Source: Rhizopus sp. PT2906 (Eukaryota > Mucoromycota > Mucoromycetes > Mucorales > Rhizopodaceae). Taken from it: 64,000 nt of DNA. Position 1 is the stretch's first letter. Each line of letters begins with the position of its first letter. Location of the stretch: the NCBI GenBank assembly GCA_025529335.1, contig JAMYHX010000157.1, positions 29,157 through 93,156 on the forward strand. Direction: 5' to 3'. A program made the translations under genes and the position numbers. The notes below the pieces were generated by a model, which did no database searches, was not told the DNA's origin, and saw only the letters and a program-made list of their open reading frames with translations. This document shows, piece after piece, positions 11,340 through 21,663 of the stretch.

Positions 11340-12130
11340 ATGAGCTTTCAAATATTTTATAAAAACGGACATATGAAAATGCAAGTTGATGAATACGGTA
11401 GACATGAGACTATGGGCTACATCATTGATGAGGAGCGATATGCTCTAGAAACTATTCATGTTCGCACCGCTCAAAGATGGACTCAAATGTACAAAATGAA
11501 TCCAAATAGCGATTTTATAAAGCATAAGAAAACCAGCTGCTCGTATATACGCCATGAAGAGCACAAGTAAGTGATTTTAGAGTACATAGATAAGAATCCT
11601 TCAAGGCTTCTAAAAGCACTGTCTACAATTTTGTAAAAAAATGTAACTTGTCACCTAAAAAAGGCATAATTTTAGTCTGTAGATAGGAATAGTGAAGAAT
11701 AAACTCAGGAGCGTTTCGATTGGGTTCGTAAGTGGGAATGTACGGACATGGGCTTTAGAACTAATCGCGTCTTTCTCGATGAGTCTGCATTACATATTAA
11801 CTTGAAGCGTAGTATGGGTTGGGTCAAAGATTGCTTGCTGTGGTTACATTACCCAAAGCCCGAGCACAAATAACAACAATTTTAGGCGCAATCTCTGCGT
11901 CAGGTTCAATAAAGTATAGTTTGAGATTGCCACAGCCGCCAGCCAAGCAGAGAAAGCGAGGATGTTATGTTGAACTAGCCAGCACAGAGCCAGTAGCTGG
12001 TCATTGCTTTAGCTTTCTAAAAGCCTCTCATAGAAGTTGGATCGGTATCCACATATGAAAGGGTATTATCTTGTTATGGATAGCGTTGCAAGATCTCAAA
12101 CCCCAGGAACCTGGTATGGTGCAAACTGAA
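11340..12130 (+). pseudogene. Decayed IS630/Tc1-mariner-type transposase (DDE superfamily)
   Basis: Relic of a DDE transposase. The first open part (11340-11570) starts MSFQIFYKNGHMKMQVDEYG and runs into an in-frame stop; matching sequence (EYIDKNPS) continues past it. After further stops, RFDWVRKWE and then FLDESALHINLKRSMGW carry the first catalytic Asp region. A frameshift near 11820-11880 moves the match to another frame with TTILGAISASGSIKYSLRLPQPP. The block around the second catalytic Asp (LVMDS) appears near 12075, after which similarity is lost, so the third catalytic region is missing. Multiple stops and at least one frameshift make it non-functional. Family assignment rests on these motifs, which I know from Mucorales IS630-like elements. 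No terminal inverted repeats were located. Confidence 0.85.
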
Positions 12131-12361
12131 CAAGCCCTTTCTCAACAGTTTAGGATCTGTATCTACGATCTCGATCTCTTCAACGTCATCTCTTTTTTGT
12201 GGTAAGCCAGGGTGTGTGATTACATACATCATAAACATGACAAAGTTGTTTGATTTATTACAATATGGATTGTCCGAGATTTTATCCGCATTTAAATAAA
12301 TTGCGAATGCATTATTTACAACATGAATAACAATAAAAATATATATATACAAATATGTGAA

Positions 12362-12778
12362 TCATATCATATAACCTTCAATTTCGTCTGTTCCTAGTAT
12401 ATCTCTCGTACCCGATCTATAACGTATCATCCATTTACCATTAGGCAATCTGTAATAGAAATTAGAGTAGGGGAATGCATCAGTTCTTGCGTAAGTAGGA
12501 CTGAATGGCGGAAGGTGAAATGATACAGCTGATGTCTGTTGTTCATCTTGCTCTCTGTTGCCAGAATGACGACGGTAACGACGGCAACATAGACGCTTTG
12601 CCTTTCTGTCTGATAAATAGTCATTCACCCAATATCCACTATCGGTTTCGGAATGCGTAGTCGCAGAAGAAGAAAGTGATGGCTCAGTAGAGTAAAAGTG
12701 AAATAGTTGTCTCACACGATTCCAGATAGAAGATGTACTTGATTCTCTCGATGATAAAGAATGCAGTCGTTTTTGCAT
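12362..12778 (-). CDS. Hypothetical protein (138 aa)
   Basis: Uninterrupted frame from ATG 12778 to the stop at 12362. The N-terminal half is rich in Ser, Thr and Arg (SSRESSTSS); the C-terminal third, FYYRLPNGKWMIRYRSGTRD, looks like a compact beta-rich segment. I do not recognise the family. Upstream on the minus strand a GTAAGC donor (about 12853) and a pyrimidine-rich TTCTTCTTAG acceptor (about 12800) suggest an intron of about 53 nt in the 5' untranslated region, supporting transcription in this direction. A small ORF on the opposite strand (12862-13104) overlaps that leader and was not annotated. Confidence 0.5.
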   Translation of the reverse strand: MQKRLHSLSSRESSTSSIWNRVRQLFHFYSTEPSLSSSATTHSETDSGYWVNDYLSDRKAKRLCCRRYRRHSGNREQDEQQTSAVSFHLPPFSPTYARTDAFPYSNFYYRLPNGKWMIRYRSGTRDILGTDEIEGYMI

Positions 12779-13072
12779 GGGGAAAGACGATGTGATCAGC
12801 TAAGAAGAAAGAGAGAAAACAATAAACTGACGTCTTTTATCGGCCAGCTTACGTTTTCATCATGACAGATGGTTTATGCAGCCCTGGCCAGTTGCATAAT
12901 ATTCTCCCTGAACCGAATCAAGCTTGGAAGGATCCGAAACAATGTTGGGATGAATGGTTCATCCAAGTCAGAAATAGAAACTCACATGTCTACAAGACCG
13001 CAACACACAACGAATTATGTTCTTTTCACTTTATTTTATACAAAGCGAAAGAAATAAAAAGGAATATACAGT

Positions 13073-14006
13073 TTAGTAGAAAGTGGTGGGTCTCTTGGCG
13101 ATGAAGAGAGCACGGTGCTTCTTGTCGGCCTTGACAATACGGTGAGGCAAGGGGAAAGAAAGCTTGGGAGCCAAGAGTTGCTTGATGTATTGACGACGGA
13201 CATCAGCATCCTTGACTTCAGCAACACGAATGATTTGAACGGATCTGAAACGAGCACGGTGGCGAGCAGCCATATCTTGATCTATAATTTAAACTGTTGG
13301 CATCATTTCAACATCTAACGTCATCTATAACTTACAGCAAGTATCAACGGCTTCAACGCGGCTCATGGCACGGTATTCCTTGTACATGTTGTGGGTGCCA
13401 GAACGAGAATCGTAACGAATCCAGATACCAAAGTTCTTGATTTGTTCAGGGCGCTTTTCATGAATCTAATCATTGACATAAGCATCATTCTGTTATGATC
13501 TACCCTTTTCCCCGAAAAAAAACTTACTTGGTTCAAGGCAACAATTTCACCAGCGGCCTTCTTGACCTTACGAAGCTTCTTCAAGAAGTACCAGAAACGA
13601 GACTTGGCAACAACTTCGTTAGGAGCAAAGATTCTCATACGGTAGAGCTTGGGAGCAGGTTCTTGCTCAGAAGGGAGTTTACGTCCAACAACCTTTGATA
13701 TGCATTAGCTTTTTGTTTCTTTTTTTTTCTTCTTCTTTCTTACCTGATATTCTTTCAACTAAATCCGCAAAAAAGGAAAACAATTGAAAATTAGTAATGG
13801 TCGATTAAGAGATGAATAAATGGAGAATGCACACGCGCACACATTGCTGAGAGGATAAGGTTAATCCATTAGGCTGTATGCATGTCATTCCAATACCCCC
13901 CAGTTCACACATCATTTTCATCCATCCATCCATCCTTCGGTTATGTGCGCATATCTATTTCCATTTATCCATCCATCTAAACATGATCGCTTACTCTGCA
14001 AACCAT
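13073..14006 (-). CDS. RPL20: 60S ribosomal protein eL20 (L18a/Rpl20)
   Basis: Cytosolic large-subunit ribosomal protein. Exons from the 5' side are 14006-13995 (tentative), 13758-13744, 13692-13528, 13465-13336 and 13281-13073. The joined protein reads LKEYQ-VVGRKLPSEQEPAP, then RMRIFAPNEVVAKSRFWYFL, IRYDSRSGTHNMYKEYR and MAARHRARFRSVQIIRV, ending AKRPTTFY. All of these are hallmarks of eL20, and the total of about 176 aa fits the family. One exon is only 15 nt. The first exon is a guess: ATG at 14006 followed by a GTAAGC donor gives M-V-C-R before LKEYQ. The long first intron holds CCAT repeats. Splice phases are consistent throughout. Confidence 0.93.
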
Positions 14007-14543
14007 ATTGTCCTTCCGTTCAGATGATAAAGAGAGAGAGATCCAATAGTACCTTGGGCAGAATGCTTCAATTACCCACTCCCGGCTTTCTGTTGGCTCC
14101 TACTGCTCTGGTGCTGCACCCCCACTTTCTCAATCTGACCCCTAGGCACACACCATTCTTCCATGGCGAAACAGTCACATTACTTCAGTTTCTGTAATGA
14201 CAGTAAATCGACATAGAACAACTTGCACTAAGCAGTGCGCTTCTTTCGGGTAATGAGGTGCATAGTATGGTATCTTGAACTATTCATCATTTCTTCCTTT
14301 TGCTTACTGGAATAAGTATAAGCCTTACCGGATATTTTTAATAAAAGCTCGAGATTATACACGCGGCAGGCAATGCTATACTTGATCAAGAAGCTCTGAG
14401 TTTACTATCCATGCCCGCTCTACGATATAAACTACCCATTTCTTGTTGAGCTCGGTCCTATATTGAGTGGAGGTGCTCATAAATAACAGAAGGTGTATTC
14501 AGTGCGGCATTTTAATTTGTTTTTCTCTCTTTTTTTTTTCTTC
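14007..14543. other. Divergent intergenic region (eL20 / GATA factor)
   Basis: Upstream of both flanking genes. A C-rich stretch near 14080-14165 contrasts with the AT-rich surroundings, and a T-rich leader lies at 14519-14541. No gene is recognised. Confidence 0.45.
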
Positions 14544-16799
14544 ATGTCAAGCTCTGCGCTTATTGCTGCCAAAAAGAGAGTCGAAGTCTCGCTAAAGAAA
14601 TTTGAAATACCAACAGAAAAGAAACCAGAAAAGACAAAAGAATGTAACAAGTAACTATGACAGGGTTACAATATCACAAACATGTTAATCGCCTCCTCCC
14701 TTATCGTCTTTAGTGGTGCTCTTTATCTATCTTTGTTACAGTCACGTCTCAATTGGGCAACATCAATCTTTGTAAAATATAAACCAGATGGAGAACAACA
14801 ACCAAGAAGAGCTCCAGCTACTCGAAGAAAGTGGCCAAATATGAAATACTTGGGATCGTGTACACTGCATTTAGGTCCACACTTATTTCAAGATACAAGC
14901 TTTTATGAAGCAATTAGGTCAGAACCATGGTCGAGAATTATTGAAGCCCATCAAGGCGTTTCAGTAAAGAAAGACGATCCTGAAGAATCAACTAATGAGC
15001 AACCTAATGTAATAGATGCAGCAAGCAACGATCAACAAAATAATAACAGCAGCAGTAATAGTAGTAGTAGTAGTAGTAGTAATAGTAGTAACAATGACAA
15101 AATTGAAGGGAATATAAATGACAACCATCAGCAAGAACCACTACAACTTCAATGGATTGATGTCGTGTTTGAACTGAAAGAAGTGCCAAGTGAACGTTAT
15201 GTGTTTCCAAAGGAAGCACTGATCTCCGTATGCAATAACCCAGTCGAAGTAAGTTTTCATTGATACGTGCTATTAAAACATGTATTAAACATCTTCAAGT
15301 TGAGAGCATCGTTTGCATTGCCTTTAGATCCAGATATGGCAGACGAGTTTTTTGATACACCAAAGGACAAAATACTAAAACATGGACACAAGTATGATGT
15401 AGAGTATGTTAGCCATATCTTGGCGACGACAACAGAAAAACAAAAGATAGAATTACCATTTGAACAGTATGAACCAGCCAACATTCTATTATCAAACGTG
15501 AACCCAGAGATCATAGAGGCAGTGAAACGTGTGGTCCAGGATCCAAAAGATGTAAAGAAGAGACTAAGTCTAAAAGTCAACCTGTTTCCACAAAAGAGAT
15601 ACATTCAATTCGACAATAATAAAGCGCAAGAGATTAAAAACCTCTTGATGAGGATACAGACAGTGCCTGATATCATCACTGGGCCCATCATGGCAGAAAA
15701 AAAGAGAAATGAAATCTTGAATGCTATAAAGCTCGGCAAACGAGAGCGAGATGAAAAGTTTGAGGCTGAATGTAAGTAATAATGAATGCATACTACAGTG
15801 CTTATACTATCTATAGTGCCCAAGACAAAAATGCCTGGTGTAAGAGACGAAAGTATGTTACGGTGTACATACTGTGGTACTAAATATACATCCATGTGGA
15901 GGCCTGGCCCTGGAGGTCATGGCACGCTTTGTAACAGTTGTGGCATTCAGTGGAAACGAGGCGAAATCTTGGAGGGTGCGCCTGTGATCAGCCTGAAGGA
16001 AGAAAGAAAGCTGCTGTGGGAAAAAAAGCAACGAGAGAAAGCAGCTGAAGCACTAGAGATGGAAAAGTTGGAAAAAGATAACAAAAAGCTACAAAGAAAG
16101 CTCGAACGAACAGTAGCAGATGCATCATGTTCAGATGGAACAAGAGGTGCTTATTTTGCAGCACAGTTAGTTCAACAGCGACAAAACAAAGTCAAAAAGG
16201 ACGCTTCTCCCATTAATGATCAAGCTTCATTATGTGTGTCCAATAGTTCCGGCCATATATCACTTCCTCCAACGTCTACAAACACCGCCAACACGACTTC
16301 ACCATCAATGATACCGATAGCACCAGGACAACAACAACAACAACAACAACAGCAGCAAGCAAGTATTCCCGGTCCTACAACTCAGCCATTTTCTCTTTAT
16401 AGTGCAGGTGGTATTCCTTTACCAACGTTGTCTATTGACTTTGGAGGAGCCCTAACGTTTTCTCATCCTAATTGTGGCATCACACTCCTGGATATCTTCT
16501 TCTCAATCAGACTATGTAAAGATGGATATGAGCAGACGACGATACAGATCGATAAAAGAGAATTGGTCAATTCATCGTTTGAAATTACAAAAGAAGGAGA
16601 TGCTCAGAATACGCGAGAAATTCTAAAGATGAAGATAGCATCAGCTGAACCCAAGGCTATTAATGCCTTTGGAACTATGCTCATGATTGACAGTCAACAA
16701 CCAATAACTGTACGTTTCCTAGAAAAGCTAGACCCAAGTGGTGGTGCTGTCGTTCAGAGAATCTTACAGCGATGGCTCGTTACATTTCCTCAACAATAG
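14544..16799 (+). CDS. GATA-type zinc finger transcription factor
   Basis: Probable nuclear DNA-binding regulator. Exons 14544-14650, 14714-15248, 15300-15771 and 15817-16799 give about 698 aa. The N-terminal two thirds lack a domain I can name; they contain a Ser/Asn tract encoded by AGT/AAT repeats (15049-15105). A single GATA finger follows the exon 3/4 junction: CTYC, an 18-residue loop with MWRPGPGGHG, then CNSC, followed by a basic tail. This C-x2-C-x18-C-x2-C spacing is one of the two fungal GATA types. Next come a Lys/Glu-rich coiled-coil-like segment, a poly-Gln run (16328-16358) and a conserved-looking C-terminal domain (LLDIFFSIRLCKDGYEQ to LQRWLVTFPQQ). The regulatory target is unknown. 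Its stop lies 51 bp from the convergent La gene. Confidence 0.82.
15049..15105. repeat. AGY/AAT trinucleotide repeat coding a Ser/Asn tract
   Basis: In-frame trinucleotide repeat within exon 2 of the GATA factor, probably length-variable between strains. Confidence 0.8.
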
Positions 16800-16850
16800 A
16801 AAACGATAATATTTATAGTTTTATTAAATGATTATGATACAAATGATCTT

Positions 16851-17712
16851 CTATTCAGCCTTTTCCTCCTTCTTTTCTTCTCCTACTACTTTCTCCTCAG
16901 CCTTAACTTCTTCACCCTTAGCTTCTTCAGTCTTTGGTGTTTCGTTTTCCTTCTTTGTTCTCTTGTTTTGTCTTGACTTGGGATCATTACGCTTTCTCTT
17001 ATTTGTTCTTTCAGGTTGTTGTCTGAATGCGTTAAAGTTCTTCTTCTTTCTCTTCATGGGTTGACCTTTATATTCTTCTTCCTTTAATTTATGATATTCA
17101 GGTCTATATAAAATAGCAAGATTATGACCATCAAATTCAACTTCCTTCAATTCAGCAACCTTCTTTGCAGCTTCAGGGTTTTCGAATTCAATGTAGGCAG
17201 AACCCTTGAACTTTTTGGTGTCATCGTGCTTCTTTAAACGAATAGCAAGTACTTTAGCCTTTTCATTAAAGAAATCTTCCATTTTATCTTGAAGTTCAAT
17301 CAAAGCATCAACTGGCTTTTCTGCGCCTTCATCGACCAAAGGTAAACCCTTGACGTGGATAGAACGAGAGACATGGTCCTGTTTGACGACTTCACCCTTT
17401 CTTCTGATGTTTTTATTTTCAACGTCAAGCTCATAAATGTCGCTTTCTTCTTCCTTGAGAGCATTCAAGACAGCTTGTTCATCTTCAGTAATCATTCTGA
17501 CCTTTTTGAAGCCTGCAATGATGGACAAGGGAATCCCTATAGATTATATACGCGTCAATACAATTTTTTTTTTTTTTTGAAACCAATCGCTTACAGTGGT
17601 TCTCTGCATTTGCGTGAAGAGTCCAGAGATATTTGTCATATGGAAGGTTAGAGTCTGAAAAGTAAAAGTTGACCTGCTTGCGGATCTTTTGGTTATCAGT
17701 CAAAGGTGCCAT
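16851..17712 (-). CDS. LHP1: La protein (Lupus La / Lhp1), RNA chaperone
   Basis: Binds the UUU-OH ends of new RNA polymerase III transcripts and protects them during maturation in the nucleus. Exons 17712-17595 and 17536-16851 give about 267 aa. The La motif is at the N-terminus (NQKIRKQVNFYFSDSNLPYD, then GFKKVRMITED). An RRM follows (SRSIHVKGLP and FKGSAYIEFENPEAAKK). The C-terminus is Lys/Arg-rich (MKRKKKNFNAF, TNKRKRNDPKS) and ends with Glu/Lys repeats, consistent with a nuclear localisation region. The intron contains a 13-nt A tract on this strand. Length and domain order match fungal La proteins. Confidence 0.95.
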
Positions 17713-18273
17713 GATATTTTTTATTGAATAAAGAAAAGAAAAAAAGAAAAAAGAAAAACTGGCATATATTCGTCTTCTTCGCAGGTGGCTTAAATCGTCC
17801 TTTTTGATCTACAGCACGCGTACATATGCATAGACGCGCATGCGCGTAAATGAGAATCCACACACTATGAAATAAGCCACATAAAATTATTGTCGTTTCA
17901 TTAGACCAAAAACAGAGTCATATGACGATGTCCTTTGCATAGATGCTCTTTTCCGTTTGACATTGTATCCAGCATTGTACCTTCGTCTACCAAGTTGTTG
18001 TTTCCATTATCAATTAATTATTATCCAATCACGTTTTACTTGTCTTGATAACGCTTAAGCTGTTGTATAAAAGAAGAGACATGTACAGTCATGATATCCA
18101 TTTGCAGAAAAAGGACATTGAATGTTTTCTCTTATAAATAATTAATAGACATTTTTTAACATCAAGTACATAATAGCCTTTATTAGATACATTTGCTGTT
18201 ATTTTTTCTTTCAAATGCATTTGTTATTGTTTTATAGAGCAGACATTAAAAAATGGATACACAATTATATTTA
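17713..18273. other. Intergenic, upstream of La
   Basis: Contains the putative La promoter, including ACGCGT (17816-17821) and a perfect 14-bp palindrome, plus the 3' flank of the Zn2Cys6 gene. No coding exon is seen. Confidence 0.5.
17816..17847. promoter_or_regulatory. CpG-rich palindrome cluster upstream of La
   Basis: ACGCGT at 17816-17821 and the perfect palindrome ACGCGCATGCGCGT at 17834-17847 sit about 105-135 bp upstream of the La ATG in otherwise AT-rich DNA. ACGCGT is the MCB-type core of fungal cell-cycle factors. A binding-site role is inferred from position and symmetry. Confidence 0.45.
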
Positions 18274-19728
18274 TTATTGATTCTTTATAAGCTTTGGTCG
18301 ACCACGAGGCTTATGTTGTACATCTTTACAACCAACCTTACCGGTAGCAATACACCGACGACAAGGTCTCATGTCGTCACAGCGTAGATGAGATCTCTTA
18401 CAATGATTACAGGCTTTATCTACGTTTTTCCCCTTTTTTATTTGTACACCTAAAGTGAGCGCCTTGGCTTTTTGCTTTAACAACAGCTGTTTGTCCTCTT
18501 CAGTTTCTTGTGCGGTAAAATCTTCATGCTCTGTATCAGCCAGATCGCTTTCAAGGGTTAGTAAAGAGCTTAGGCTATCCGACACTTTCATAGACCTTTT
18601 GAGGTTACTTGAAAGTGATGATAGGGAAGAAGAAGCCGTCATAAGACAGAGGCTATTAGAACTTTTACTCTTCTCAGGTAAACGAAAAGGTGTGCTTTTT
18701 CGTCGACCTGTCTTTGGTTTTGACTTTTTCGAGGTAACTGCTTGGATGTTTGGCATTGACTTGCGGTATTTGTGAGCGTTAGCAAGAGATGTTGTTGTTG
18801 TTGTTGTCGTCGATGACGATGACGACGCGGATGCAGCAACGGCAGCAGCTGCGGTTGCTATATTTGCTATATTCGCAGCCATTGTCGTTTGACCATTAGG
18901 CAAGGTCCAGTCATCAAAGAGAGAGCTATTGATCGCAGTGGTCGAAAAGGGCTTCTTGATCTTGATAGTGAGTTTCGCTTGATTATCCGAATGAAACGTG
19001 TTTGTTGAAGCTGTTACGTTATAGAAAGGCCACTCGTCTTCAGAGAATATATCATCATCATTGCCTCCTTCGTCATCACCTTCGCCGCCGCCATCCTCTT
19101 CTTCATCTTCATCGTCTTCGTCCTCGTCTTCCTCATCTTCCAAATCACTATCTTCGAATACAGCCGGAGGCATATAGTTGTCCAGATAGCCATATGGATC
19201 TTCACTGTAGGGAAACAGTGTTGAATGGTGGATGGAGTCTCTCTTTGCCACAAACGAGTTAATGTCCTACAGAGACGTGTTACATACATATACACATAAT
19301 CGACCACACACACACACACACACACACAAAAAAAAACTTCCTAGATATCTTACATTGAGATTAACGTAGGCTCGAGAATTACCAGGTGATTTTACGATAT
19401 TATCTGTAGGATCATTATATATCCAGCTGTATGACTCCTTTTGCTGATCTATGGTTTGTTGTAAAGAATCGTCATAGGCAATTCCTAGAGGAGCATCACA
19501 AATGATCGCGTCTTTAAGAATAGGTTTATCAAGAGGATGGTTATTATACTCGTAGGGTTGAAGACAGTTTAAGTAAAGTTTATTATATGAATCTAGAGTA
19601 TCATAGATAGCGGTGGAATCATCAACGTCATCGTCTTTTGCTATAAATTTGCTTGACAATTCATCGGAACTTTCTGCTTCGGAGTCTTCGAGATTTATCA
19701 ATTGAGAGTAGATCAAAGGAGAGTCCAT
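18274..19728 (-). CDS. Zn(II)2Cys6 transcription factor with C-terminal DNA-binding domain
   Basis: Fungal binuclear zinc cluster regulator. Exons 19728-19354 and 19266-18274 give about 455 aa; the 87-nt intron contains a (CA)n microsatellite. The N-terminal half is acidic, including a long Asp/Glu run near genomic 19080-19150. Ala/Ser/Thr homopolymer-rich and Ser-rich stretches follow. The zinc cluster is at the extreme C-terminus: ACNHCKRSHLRCDDMRPCRRC, with a sixth cysteine in KVGCKDV, followed by an AT-hook-like PRGRPK. This inverted layout (activation region first, DNA binding last) differs from the classical Gal4 arrangement. Target genes are unknown. Confidence 0.85.
19304..19328. repeat. 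(CA)n microsatellite inside an intron
   Basis: Dinucleotide run within the single intron of the Zn2Cys6 gene, followed by a short A tract. Confidence 0.9.
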
Positions 19729-20780
19729 GAAAAAGAAAAAATATATAATACAATACTAATTATTAACGGGTCAATAAAGAAGAAGAAGAAGAAGAAGAGA
19801 GAAAAAGACGGGAGAAATGGGAGAAAGTAATGGATTGCAAGAAAGCCGACTGACAGTTACAATATATTAAGGGACCGAGAAAAAAGCATTCTTCAAGGTC
19901 CTCCATTTGATCGAAATTTAAAAATAATATGTTTCAAAACATAAAACAATATAATCTTTTTGACCCTGTTGTTTATGCATGTATATCTTTTGTCCTTAAA
20001 AGAGATACACAAAGAAGAAGTAGGGGGGTGGGGCAAAGGGGACACTTAATTTCCCTTTTGGTTGAGCCTCCTGTCTCCTTAAAATCAGAAAATAAATCAC
20101 ATATTTAATCTCATTTTTGCCCTTTTTTTTTATTTATTTATTAAGCCATACACATATAACATACACTCCAAGAGTAGCTTTCTTTACTCTTTTTACTTGA
20201 CTTTTTCTTTAAAATATCGTTACATGATATTAAGATGGCCTTTTAATACAAGAATGCATAGCTCGTTCAATAACAAATGCACCCATATTTAAGTGAAAAT
20301 AAAAAAAGTTGTTAATATTGATTTTCTGCTATTTCCAATCTCATTCCTTTCTCCAAAAAACAATGAGAGTGTACATCACTTTAGAGCTTCGTCATAGATG
20401 AATTCTATTTGAATAACAACTATGGTGGGGTAAAATAATAGTAGTAGCAGGAAAACATTTGCGTCATGATCAAGTGTTGTGTTAAACTCGAAGTAACAGA
20501 TGATATGTGACAAAGAAAAAGCCAAAGAGAAAGAAATAAAGTGAGATCCATTCTATGCTTATGTGTTCAATAACTGTGCTTTATTTATTTTTTATTTTTT
20601 TTTGCCGTGCTCTTTTCTTATTACTATTCTTTTCCCTAAATCTACGCATAATTTATATCAATTAACAAATATATAAGACTCCAAAGGGGAATATAAAGAA
20701 TATATAAGAAAATCATATAAAAACAGTTTGTTTGCTTTACATGTCTCTTTCATTTTTGCAGTTACGGATCAAAGACATAT
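19729..20780. other. 1-kb intergenic region
   Basis: Upstream of the Zn2Cys6 gene and downstream of the FAM192A-type gene. It contains an (AAG)n tract (about 19778-19798) and several T or A runs. I see no convincing exon. Confidence 0.5.
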
Positions 20781-21494
20781 CTAATCATCCTCTTCATCAT
20801 CACTGTAGGCTGCCAGTAAAGAAAGGGACCCATTTCCACTTGTCTTGGCTCGTTTTGTCGCTGAATTATCTTCCTTTTTCACCTCTTTCTTCTCTTCTTC
20901 CTTTTCTTTGTTCTCTTCTTCGTCTTCTCTACCTCGTTTCTTTATCACTACAAGGTTCTTATATTTATTTTTCTTTTGAAGTTGTCGTTTTTGTCCCACG
21001 GACGTTGTAGCTGTGTTTGTCTTTGTTGTTGTTGTTGTTGTTGCTGTTGTTGCTGTAATAGTAGCAGTTGTTGTAGCTGTCGAATTTCTTGCACTTTCAA
21101 CTTCTTGACGAAACTTTTCCAGTTCTAATTGTTCATTGCGCTTTCTCTCTTCTTCCTTTTTCCTTTTTTCTTCAGATAATGTCTTAAAGTACTCTGCCTC
21201 CTCTTCATCGATACGTTTAATATGGTTTGATAAACGAGATTCTTCTGCAAATTGTTCTTCGCGTAGCATCCTTTGTTCTTGAAGACGTTCATAAAGTGTT
21301 CTTGGATCATAATCTTGTGCTTTAACTTTTTTGGGAGGATAATTTTAGATAAACTCGCGCACGAGAGAGAAAGAGAGAAAGAACTCTCTATAAATTATAC
21401 CTTCTGAAGTCTTCTTATCTGATTCTAATGCTTGCTCTGTATTAGCTTGCACAATAGCACGAGCGACAAAGGAACTTTTTATATTAAATGACAT
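20781..21494 (-). CDS. FAM192A/NIP30-type protein (PA28-gamma-interacting family)
   Basis: Nuclear protein of the NIP30/FAM192A (PSME3IP1) family; in animals it binds the PA28-gamma proteasome activator. Exons 21494-21401 and 21325-20781 give about 212 aa. The family signature spans the splice junction: FVARAIVQANTEQ in exon 1, then DYDPRTLYERLQEQRMLREEQF and a Glu/Lys-rich helix with RIDEEEAEYFKTL in exon 2. The middle has a Thr/Ala repeat tract from ACA/GCA-type codons. The C-terminus is Lys/Glu-rich and ends in an acidic AAYSDDEEDD. The ATG at 21494 is 169 bp from the divergent RBM26-type gene. Function in fungi is inferred from the family only. Confidence 0.82.
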
Positions 21495-21663
21495 GTTTGA
21501 ATGTAAAGAAATGTATGTCTCGCTCTGTGTCTAAGTTCTGTCTCTTGTGTCAACGCAAGTCACGGTGACGTATTATTCATTTTTTTTTTAAAGCAACATA
21601 TTCCACAGCATACAGTTGCCTTATATTTTTTTTTTTTTTTCTTTTTGCAAGTTTCACGCAACA
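21495..21663. promoter_or_regulatory. 169-bp divergent promoter (FAM192A-type / RBM26-type)
   Basis: Short intergenic region between head-to-head genes, with two poly-T tracts (about 21581 and 21628) on the plus strand near the RBM26-type start. Shared regulation is inferred from spacing. Confidence 0.5.

Noticed and set aside
12862..13104. 80-codon plus-strand ORF between the small gene and eL20
   Set aside because: It overlaps the putative spliced leader of the minus-strand gene and the 3' end of eL20, has no recognisable motif, and no good leader of its own.
13943..14197. 84-codon plus-strand ORF
   Set aside because: It lies over the first intron and start region of eL20 on the opposite strand and shows only low-complexity composition.
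15004..15219. Poly-Tyr minus-strand ORF
   Set aside because: Antisense translation of the Ser/Asn-coding repeat in the GATA factor.
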